This document shows positions 37,810 through 46,716 of a DNA stretch of 64,000 bases, in pieces. The stretch is taken from positions 52,886 to 116,885 of the forward strand of contig LVLI01000170.1 in NCBI GenBank assembly GCA_001687465.1, written 5' to 3'. The DNA comes from Halocafeteria seosinensis. Taxonomy: Eukaryota; Sar; Bigyra; Bicosoecida. Within the stretch, counting starts at the first letter, position 1. Each line of letters begins with the position of its first letter. Both the position numbers and the translations under genes were made by a program. The notes below the pieces were generated by a model. It was given only the letters and a program-made list of their open reading frames with translations, made no database searches and was not told the origin of the DNA.

Positions 37810-37935
37810 GCAATCTCAACTGCATAGCTGAATAGATTTGTAATATTCTTATTAGTGCAGTCAAACTAATTCACGGTAGGATGAGTGATTCATCGCCTGT
37901 GTTCAGTTCCACTACCCAATCCCTCAGACCGTTTG
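37810..37935 (+). pseudogene. 5'-end fragment of the alpha/beta-hydrolase gene
   Basis: This stretch matches 50553-50660, the promoter-proximal region and first codons of the hydrolase at 50606. Shared pieces are gaatagacttgtag (one change), taattcacggtag, atgagtgattcatcgc and cagttccac. One extra G lies before the ATG and a gap follows it. The fragment leads nowhere, because its frame runs into the U-box exon on the opposite strand. Confidence 0.65.
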
Positions 37936-37964
37936 CGGTCGCTAAATGGGTACAAGTCCAGATA

Positions 37965-39338
37965 CTATAGATTTCGCACTTTGTGGTCTACCCATTCCCG
38001 AATCTCTTTTATTAAAAGCATATTCGGTCTTAAGTCTAGAACCACTTCCCGCATTTCAGGGATCCCGATCAATTCCACCATGAACTCCCGAGTTTGCGGC
38101 GAATTGTCACTTTCAACCAACCAGCGTTGAATTGCAGAGCGTTCGTACGTGTAGCCGTCCTTAGCAACTACCGGATCTTCCATAATACAACATGTTATTG
38201 GGCAGCAAAACGAGGCTGGACATTCCTCTTCAATTTTGCAACCTTCATCTCGTAACTTTCTTATATCACTAGCGAGTAACGCCTCTCGTCTCGCTCTATC
38301 GGGTTCAATCTGCAAGATTTAGCAATCGCGAAGATAATCCTGTGCATTTATGCTCTTACCTCAGGGGTAAAAGCGACGCACCTTGTTTCTTAGCAGTAGC
38401 ATACCGATAATTTGCATATTTGCCTCGTCTTGGCAACTTCCAACTAACAATTCGGCACCTGATACGTCGGATATTTTTGGGACTTCCTCGCCTTCGCACA
38501 AGGTGATGCGTGTTATTGTCGTATTACTACGCATTGCATCAGCAAAGATGTCGAGAGCTTGACCAGTGAGATTATTGTCGCATAGATCGATCTGATCCAA
38601 TGACGTGTTGACACGCAAGGCATCCGCAACATGCTCGGCTCCCACATCACCGACACTATTCAATGACAAATCAAGCTGCTTCAATGTACCGTTCACGCGT
38701 AACATATCGGCAAACGACTCGGCACCTGCTGCACCCAAGCTGTTTCCTCTTAAGTCCAGCACAGTCAACGTCGTATTGAGACGCAAGGCATTGGCCAATG
38801 ATCTCGCACCTGTCTCTCCAAGATTGTTTTTACCTAAGCTGAGCCTACTTAGGCTCGTATTATTCCGGAGAGCATCTGCCAACGCTTCCGCACCACTGCC
38901 ACATATTCCATTTCGCTCCAACTCAAGGTCCGTCAATGTCGTATTGCTACGCAATACCTCGGAGAATAAGTGGGCACCACCATCGCCTATATAAGTCTCT
39001 CCGATATTGAGATAGGTCAATTTGGTGTCTCCAGTAAATACATCGGTCAGCGCTCGGCACCCTGCCAAGCTGATTTGAATGTTGAGCAGTTGAATGGCAG
39101 ACACTTTTGAATTCGCAAGCAAAGCCTGACCGAGATCTTGCGCGTCTGCATCGGTTAACAGGGTTCCAACCAATACCTCCACGAAACGACCAAACCCGAG
39201 TTTCTTCCCCTTGATGCGTTGGATAAACGCATCCACTCTTGCTGGATAATGTGGCAGTTTTAACGGTACTGTTTGCTGTACACTAGCGTCTCCATCACTC
39301 CTCCTCCTCTTTCTCCCACCGGCATGTGTATCTGCCAT
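37965..39338 (-). CDS. LRR-U-box protein, probable E3 ubiquitin ligase
   Basis: Exon 1 (39338-38382) encodes a basic N-terminus (GGRKRRRSDG, a likely nuclear signal) and about eight leucine-rich repeats of 28 residues, ribonuclease-inhibitor type (NTSLSRLSLGKNNLGETGAR). Exon 2 (38309-37965) encodes a complete U-box: CPASFCCPITCCIMEDPVVA, DGYTYERSAIQRWL, and a closing LRPNMLLIKEIREWV. U-boxes recruit ubiquitin-charged E2 enzymes, and LRRs would select the substrate. The fusion depends on a GTGCGT donor that joins the exons in phase (433 residues). A stronger-looking GTAAGAG donor 13 bp downstream lies just after an in-frame stop (RRFYP, stop). If that one is used, the LRR and U-box would be separate products. 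Confidence 0.65.
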
Positions 39339-39584
39339 CGTGGTTTCCTGTGTATTCAGCAACCGAACAAGTGCGTCAAAGCGGCGCGTCAATACCACAG
39401 TAGTGTAGTGTATCCTGTTGGACGCGAGGATTTCAAATTCCACCGCCACCTACGGTATACTTCAATACCGGTGGTACAGGACGACTTATCAACCTTATGG
39501 CGAGGAGAAAATATACCAGCAGTAACCAAAACCGCACTTATAAATTTCTTCAGTCTATAGTCGATATCAGTCCCTAAAGGACTC

Positions 39585-39611
39585 CCTTTATTTTTTTTTT
39601 TTTTTTTTTGG
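39585..39611. repeat. Poly-T tract
   Basis: A run of about 20 T with one A near its start. It lies between the LRR/U-box gene and the decayed element downstream. It could be a retroposed poly-A tail in minus orientation or plain slippage. Confidence 0.7.
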
Positions 39612-39680
39612 TTGTGAAGCTCCGAGTTCACAGAGTCTGAGAGAACGTGGGATTCCCGTTTCGTGGCTTCAGAAGGACGC

Positions 39681-41040
39681 ATGTTCTTTGACCTCGAGCA
39701 GGAGATGTACTACAATCTGGGCTATGTTGACGAAAATGAGGTGGACGGAACTCCTGGGGAGCCACTTCCCACGTCAGGTGGTGACTTGTCATTGGCCACA
39801 ACTGTTACGTCTGGACGAACACTTACAGTAATCCTAACTTCGCTGCTGCAACCGGTCCTGGCGTCGCTATGGCAGGCACAGGGTCTTCTCCTCCCAGACT
39901 AAGCCTTGACGGTAACCCCCTGACATTGTGAGCGCAGGCATGGCATCTCCCCCGATGCCTCCTGAGCAAAACCAGTGTTGTGTTCTCTCACGGCGCATGT
40001 CAGCATGGCTGCAGGAACGGCGGGTCCGTCGCTGCTTGACACGGGCGCATACCGCTCCTCGTTAAGGGGATGCGGCCAACTCCCCGGCACACACGCAGCT
40101 GTCACACAGGTGACACAGACAATGTCAGACAGCACGGGAAATTGGTTCCGTCCGGCCAACTTTCCGGTCGCTTGAGTGATACACTTCCTGTTGTCACTAT
40201 TTTGTGTGTCTTTTTCGGTGACTATTCATTGTAGGTACGGAACGTCCTCTGAATTTCTCGAGTTGGTCCTCTACCAATGTACGCAAGTCGAGTCCTTGCT
40301 CAGGCTCTTGCGGATTCTGGAAGGCCTCTGAAGGCGGTGACCAAGGTCAAACCACCTACTCAGCCTGCTGACTTACTGAGTCCTGAGATCCCTTTCAAAA
40401 GGTATGGACCCCATTCTGATTCCCTAGGTCCTGGTACCATGAGCGTCTTCACCGGAACGGCCGGAATTCTTCCGGTCGGTCCAGCTCCCACTGTAAACTT
40501 TCCGTCCGTTTCCGTTCTCCGGTCCGTGCACCGGAATGTGGAACTCATCCATTCACCGTCGACAAGGCAAGGTTCGTATGAGCGTCTATACAACACAGAA
40601 TTTGCTCGCCAACTCTTTGTAACGGCTTACCATAATAGTGGACCGAAACAACAGATCCACAATTTTGTCGAGGGCGATCCGTTGGGCATCGTGACGGTGC
40701 CTGAGCTTAAGCAGCTCTGCGCAGCTCGGGGATCACCCACGTCGCTGACAAAGGAGCTAAGCTGAAAGGGTGTCTCGAGGCTGAGGAGCAAGTGGCAGGC
40801 GACGACAATAACGCATCAACTTGTAATGAGTTCCTTCAACTTTCCGATAGTGGGAAATTCTTCGTCGATAGTTTCGTGGAAGAGGCCGGGAGAAGATCCA
40901 AGTGAAATGGGTGGGGTTCCCCTCTTCTGAAAACACATGGGAGTCGACCGATGAGTTGCGAAAGGGCCTAGATGTAAAGTTCCCTATTTTTTATCAGAGA
41001 TTTCATCGCCGTCATCAAGGAGGGCCTGCAGCTCAATAAA
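39681..41040 (+). pseudogene. Decayed retroelement-like gene with gag-like, SAP-like and chromodomain-like parts (copy B)
   Basis: Three pieces read in order on the plus strand with frame changes between them. (1) An acidic N-terminus (MFFDLEQEMYYNLGYVDENE) passes into the gag-like repeat shared with copies A and C (FAAATGPGVAMAGTGSSPPR). (2) A frame at 40277-40765 ends in VTVPELKQLCAARGSPTS, which continues in another frame as KLKGCLEAEEQ, the pattern of a SAP DNA-binding motif. (3) About 40820-41000 encodes FFVDSFVEEAGR, then after a one-base shift KIQVKWVGFPSSENTWES, a typical chromodomain. No reverse transcriptase, integrase or terminal repeats remain. Chromodomains end the integrases of Ty3/gypsy chromoviruses, so a deleted chromovirus is likely; a decayed host SAP-chromo gene is the alternative. 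Confidence 0.55.
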
Positions 41041-41338
41041 ATGAAACCCAGAAGAATCCTCGCGCGCCTCTGCTGTGGCCGCCGGTTATTAAGCCGCAGA
41101 GTTACACACAATACACTCCGCACTTGCAAGGTTACTTCGACGGCATCAGATGAGAATTGGGGCCGATACGCTTATTTGTGCACCAATAGCTGTGAAAAGA
41201 ACTATTATCAACTTTTTTTACACGTTGTTTGTGAAACATGGCTCCAAAGACACGAACTTCGTGGCACAGACGGTACATGTATTCCTTGGATCGCTGATCA
41301 GGATATATTTCCTTGTGACGATTAACATAGTTTTGAAT

Positions 41339-41492
41339 CCCAGTCTGTCAGGGGAATCAAAATGGTCAAGGAGAAAAAATCACTTCGCTTATGTTATTTA
41401 CTTGTGCTGCTTGCTCCCAGTCTGTCAGGGGAATCAAAATGGTCAAGGAGAAAAAATCACTTCGCTTATGTTATTTACTTGTGCTGCTTGCT
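41339..41492 (+). repeat. 77-bp tandem duplication over a signal-peptide start
   Basis: Two consecutive copies of a 77-bp unit start at 41339 and 41416 and are essentially identical. Each contains an ATG (ATGGTCAAGGAG) and the signal-peptide codons of the GLUG pseudogene. Because 77 is not a multiple of three, reading from the first ATG soon leaves the frame, while the second ATG (41439) stays open to about 42302. Confidence 0.9.
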
Positions 41493-44339
41493 ACCAGGAG
41501 TGCTGTAGCGCTTTCGCCATTGACTGGTGCTGCTCGTTCCATTCCGGCCAGTACTGGGAGTATGTTGAAGACGGTAGAATTCTCTACCATTCATGAGCAA
41601 CGATTAGCGGAAACTACCGGAGCAGACTCTCTGGTACAATTGCGGATTAGATGGGTCCTGGCCATCCGACTACCGAGAGCTGCAACAGACCGTAATTTGG
41701 GGTCTCAAACCCAAACCACCGAAGACCGGCTATATCCGACAATTGATTGTGCAAGCTCCTGCTTCTCATACTTTTGCAGTAGCTGTTTTCAAGATATGGG
41801 TAGTCGAGCGGTCCCGGCGGTGCTTCTGTTTCCCATCAGTCACTATAATGACAGAGGTGCTTCGGATATTTCCATTTATTCCACGGCAGACGCTGAAGTT
41901 TGCTCTGTACTGTGTCCCCTGCATAAATGGCCGAGGACTGAAAATGCTCTATCCATTGGTGCACGAAGCTCTCGCTCGATGCTCACCGTAGACCGGGTTT
42001 CGTTTTCTTTCGTCCTTTTCCAACGTATTTCTAGAGATTTTGTTGACCCCGAACAAGTCAAGCGAACCTTCTCGTCCATTGGAAAACCTGGAAAGCCCAC
42101 GACGCTGCTGCCTGCAGTTTTGAGTCAACATCATGTGCATTCTCCCACTTGTTTCAAGTTCATGAAACTATGTGTTTGCTTTCTGGTGCCCGTATCGCCG
42201 TTGGGAGCAACGAAAACTCTGGAAAGTGTCTATCTGAGAGCATTGATTATGACACTGGCTCGACAGAGAGAGTCAGTATCGAAGTCCAAATGTCTCCAGT
42301 AGTAATTTTGGTTTTAGCCCACCTCCTCATCTCGATGATAATATTAGTGGATGGCTACCAGACAGAGATGGAGTCTCGTCCTGTGGATAGATATCACAAG
42401 ACGTCACCATGTTGCTCCGCATACGCGAAAGGAGACGAGAGCGGTGGTTCCGAATACTCTGCCACTCTGATTCTGTGAAGAGGCGGCCACGTAAACCCGT
42501 ATTGAATTCTGAGTCAGTCCGTCCGTATCTCATGAATTTGACAGTTGTGTTGATATTCACTGGTGGATCAGTCGCGCAAGACCCCTGCGATATGCGATAC
42601 AATATCATAAATGGCCATGAGACTTGCCTTCAGTATTTCCCGGATGACAATCTCTTCCGAATGAACTGCAGGGTCCTCAACTGGAAAGCCAATGACAGCA
42701 ATTATGATCGCGACACCCACATTACGCTTGAGGGGAATGAAACATTTGATGGTGGTGGTCGCGAAGGAAATATCATTGACTTGAAGGACACTCAAGACTT
42801 CTTTGGATTATTCCGGGTTGAGAATGATGGTAATGACATTGAATCATTGGATGAAGCTCCGTCGATTCGGAATGCTCATGTCAAGAACGGGAAAACTGCC
42901 AAATTCGGTGGATTTAGTGCTCGAAAAGACCAGAAGTACTTTGTTGTGGATTCATGTAGCTCAACAGGAGAGATTACCATTGGATTACCAATTATGCTGG
43001 TGGTATACGTGGTCGTAAAGCGGCTCTCAACGGAGGCCACATCAAGATATCATATTCCTATTCAACCGGGATAATACAGGGTTTTCGAGCTGGTGGTATC
43101 ACAGGAAAAAATTCAGGTCGCAAGAATGGTACTGTGAATATCACCCAATGTTATTCCACCGGGAGGATTGAAGGAGGTGAGGCAGGTGGTATCAACTGTT
43201 GCGTCGGGAACAACACTTCATCCTGCCTGCGCTGCTGCAACCGGTCTTGGCGTTGGCGCCGCTGTGGCAGGCTCAGGGTCTTCTCCTGCCAGACTGAGCC
43301 TTGTCGGTACCTCTGACACTGTGGGCGCAGGCATGGCTCCTCCCCCGATGCCTCCTGAGCTTAACCAGTGCTGTGTTCCCTCACGGCGCATGTCAGCAAG
43401 GCTGCAGGAACAGCGGGCCCGTCGCTGCTTAACACGGGCGCATACCGCTCTTCGTTAAGAGGATGTGGTCAACTTCCCGGCCGGTGGGCTATCTGTCACA
43501 TTTGTGTGTGTGAGGTGGTATCTGTGGAGACGATGCAGGTTGGAACCATGGACGTGTGTACATCACACAATCATATTCCACAGGAGATATTCGTGGAAGC
43601 CGGAGTGGTGGTATAGTGGCGGATGATAGCCCACGGGCTGGCGGTGAAGTACATGTTGGAGATTGTTATTCACAAGGAAATATTGAAGGTGAGCTGTACA
43701 GTGGCGCAAACAGGTGGAGGGGGCGGCGGGGAGACGGGGCTTCCATTAGCAACAGGCGATGTCTACATAGCGAATACGTATGCTTCCGATGTTGTCAGTC
43801 CTCCCGATGGCGGTGGAATCATTGGGCATATGGGCAGTGACGCAAGTGGCGTGATACAAGTGCAGCATTCGGTCCATAATGACTCCAATGGGGCTAGTAT
43901 GGTAGGAGACGACAACGCTCAAGAGGGTGTTTTAAAGACGACCGCCATTTTCAACACTTTGGATGTTATACGAGGTCAACTGTATCATTATGAGGGCAAG
44001 CAGAAATGGAATAATAAAATCTGGGCTCTCAATGGCACTGATGCTTTGCCCATTTTGCGCTTTCAGCTGTCGCACTCGTCGCCGGAACCAAGTCCAGTTT
44101 CTACTCCCACACCATCCAGAACCCCTTCTCTGTCTGCTTCAGAGACGCCCACTAGCACGCCAACGTTGACACCTTCGGTCACGCCCTCTCAGTCTCCTCA
44201 TGTGTTAACTACGAAGCGGACACTTCTGGCGCAGCGACCCGGGAGAGTTCCGAAGCAAGATTCCGGTTATTGCATGGACGATGTAAAGTTTGAAGGGAAA
44301 ATTCATCCCGGCGACGATGAACTTAACGTAGTTAAATGA
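41439..44339 (+). pseudogene. Broken GLUG-repeat surface-protein gene
   Basis: This is a paralogue of the intact gene at 46717-49296. It has a similar signal peptide (LCYLLVLLATRSAVA), GASDISIYSTADAEV against GASDFSIYSAAAAEV, HETCLQYFPDDNLFRMNC, DGGGREGNIIDL, GLUG repeats, and the same Ser/Thr/Pro stalk and tail. It is broken many times. Frame changes occur in the first part (41.6-42.4 kb) and at the first GLUG repeat (about 42975-43000). A 319-bp gag-like fragment is inserted at 43194-43512, and another shift lies near 43700. Reading continues in the last frame to a stop at 44339. Expression of a full protein is not possible without the breaks being introns, which their lack of splice sites argues against. 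Confidence 0.85.
43194..43512 (+). mobile_element. Gag-like fragment inserted in the GLUG pseudogene, copy C
   Basis: The insertion separates two adjacent GLUG repeats. Sequence before it ends aggtggtatc (43184-43193) and the same ten bases resume at 43513-43522. The intact paralogue has a single gcaggtggtatctgcgg at this place, so this is a clean insertion with an 8- to 10-bp duplicated target. The insert codes PACAAATGLGVGAAVAGSG and the rest of the copy A sequence. It has no inverted ends. Because ggtggtatc recurs in the host repeats, the exact duplication length is uncertain. Confidence 0.8.
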
Positions 44340-44589
44340 GGAATGAGTGTTCAGGAGACGTGTTCAGTGGTGTTGGACCACTTTAGCTGGCTTCACGGCC
44401 GGGACGACAATCTAGAAAATGGCCGGGAGAGCGCAGGCCATTACGGTAACCTATCTGGTGGATGGGGATAAATAGCACCTCCTCCATCGTAGAGGGGAAA
44501 CAAATTACCATACGGATGGAGAAGCGCTGAACACAACCATGCTTATCGCTCGGCATGGATAGTTAGTTACAGACAGGCAAGTCAGCAAA

Positions 44590-44870
44590 GCACAGAAGGT
44601 ATTATATATTATATGGCCTCTCTGAGGAAGGACGTGCAGATACGAATCAATGATGAAGAATTGTCGACGAGTGCACGGGGACAACATACTTGCAGGCCGA
44701 CCCTGAGGACCCACCCCAAGGTCTTGCTATTTCCCGAAAGTAGGGTAGAATGCCTAGTTCCCTTGACTACACGGGGGAACGCTTTTTTCCCGGCGACTAT
44801 ACTTCCTCGTCGATGTTGGGCAAAGTAGAGTCTTACTATGCAATGTAGCAAGGTAGACTTCGTCAAGGCC
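44590..44870. repeat. 3'-flank repeat, diverged copy 1
   Basis: A non-coding block related to 44950-45350 and 49430-49850. Shared parts include gaattgtcgacgagtg (gaattgtcgatgagac elsewhere), ctatttccc, gaatgcctag, ggcaaagt and agcatggt-like ends. It lies just after the GLUG pseudogene. It has diverged far more than the other two copies. Confidence 0.55.
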
Positions 44871-44949
44871 TACCCGCTTCTTGGTTGCTAACCGTTAAAT
44901 TTTTATTCCTTCCAGCACGCTTTCAAAACGGGGACCTCGAGGCAGCCGA

Positions 44950-45350
44950 AGCGCTAATCTTGGGAAATGCAGAGCCACGATGTACGACTCAGCGATGACG
45001 AATTGTCGATGAGACCAGGAACACAACGTACCTAGGGACGTTTAGAGGATGGAACCCAGCAGCAAGTTGCTCTGTTGCTCCTATTTCCCTACTGGAGGGT
45101 TGAATGCCTAAGGTTGCTTGTTGCAAGAGTGAACGCCGCTTCCCAAGTCCTCTACTCCGTCGTCGACAGCTGGCAAAGTGGAAACCTAGCATGGTGGGAC
45201 ACAGCAAGATAAGCTTCCTCGATACTCTTTAGGCCTAGTTCGACGATATTGTTTTACCAGGCGGAACGCGTGTCGGCTTCTTTAGCTTTATCGTGCTCAT
45301 GGCTCTCGCTTAACACGAACAATGTCACCACACATTTTGGCGCATAGCAA
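44950..45350. repeat. 3'-flank repeat, copy 2
   Basis: About 400 bp matching 49430-49850 at roughly 80% or more by eye. Shared tracts include atgtacgactcagcgatgac, gaattgtcgatgagaccagg, agttcgacgatattgtttta and tttatcgtgctcatggctct. It contains no long open frame. It is part of the same segmental duplication as the two GLUG genes, since each gene copy is followed by this block. Confidence 0.8.
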
Positions 45351-46716
45351 GCAGGAGCTCCTTCAGTTCATCCGAGTACTTGGGAATTATATATTTGCTT
45401 CGTCAATCTTGATATAGGTAAATGGACTGGCAACTGAAACGATAAAGTTTACTCAATTCAAGCACTAAAGTTTTTGCTTCACGGATTATGGTTGCTGCGC
45501 TCTGACCCTGGTCATCTCCATTCATTCTATCTAGTTAGAGGAAAAGGATCAATGCATGCGACGGGTGATAGTCAGTAGGAATACGAAGAGCGGTTTAAAT
45601 TGATCGTGTATGTACTTGTGATGTGGGAGGGGTAAGTATCGTGTTTTCTTCCTAGGCCGTGTGTGTAATTCGTCACACAACTTAGTGCAGACTAGGAGCT
45701 ACGACATCACGAGTACACAATCTGGGTCGCTCGAGGACGCATCTAGTGCGAAGTTCGCTGCCACTGCAATCCATGCTGCTGCAAATTTCTGTCGCTTCAC
45801 GTTGTACTTATTGGCGCACGTAATGGGGGTTCGAGTGCTACAGTAGATGGATGCCTTACTTCAGCGTGAAAGGAAACACGGTAGGAGCTCGGCTACAGAC
45901 AGACAAACTGCCGCCGCTGTGCAGTAAGAACGACCTATCAGTGAATCCAGGACAGTGGTAACATCCTACATACACTCGTCTAATTGCGTGCACATTGTAC
46001 ATACCCAAGTGGGGCTCTCCTGCTCTCGTTGCCCCCTAACACCCACCAACACGACTTCTTCCAACGATGTTTCACGAGGCTGCAAGTGTGCCGCATCTTG
46101 TTTCTTGCTTGGCTCCATCCACCACTGAGGGAAGGAACCATGAAACTGAAATGCCAACCGACGCATACAACAGTCATACGTCTCCTTCTGTGGAGTGCCC
46201 ACACAGGGCTGTGACGGTCACGCGGCGTGACTCACGCCGCAATCAGGCATGCCTATGTTCTTGCTTGAAGAAAGAACGATGTATCTGGATACAACGACAG
46301 GGACCCATCCAAGGACAAACAGGGTTGATATGAGAACGCACACGAACTTCTTGAAACAAGTTCGTGGTGACCTCTTTTCCATTTCTTCCGTCCGCATGAG
46401 ACATATATGAGAGCACAAAGCTTTCTTGGAAGGCCAGCTTGCAATTTTCTCCCGTACACATCGCGTTCAGGTGGAGTGGACGAAGGACGGATTCATTCCC
46501 CCGTAGCTACACTGGCTGGGGGTGGGGGCACTTTTTCATATATCTCGGTTTGCCCTTTCTACGTGTTTTACGGCAAGGATAAAGCCCTTCGACCGAGAAA
46601 TCTGACATACAGGGACGTAGCTCCGGAGCCTGTTTCTTGTTTGGCTCGCTCCCTGGTCAGGATTATTCTGTCTGACGATTATTTTCGGAAACAGCCTGAC
46701 AGAGAGAGGGACTAAA
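45351..46716. other. Spacer upstream of the intact GLUG gene
   Basis: Frames overlap on both strands near 45980-46330 and are not supported. Two small perfect inverted repeats lie here: 46222-46240 (9-bp arms around one base) and 46341-46366 (9-bp arms, cacgaactt and aagttcgtg). The last few hundred bases should be the promoter of the gene at 46717. Confidence 0.4.

Noticed and set aside
39585-39611. Poly-T as the tail of a retroposed copy
   Set aside because: The element beside it codes on the plus strand, so a minus-strand poly-A at its left end does not fit. No target duplication was found.
45980-46330. Several overlapping frames on both strands
   Set aside because: Mutually overlapping and featureless; none has likeness to its neighbours or to the duplicated unit.
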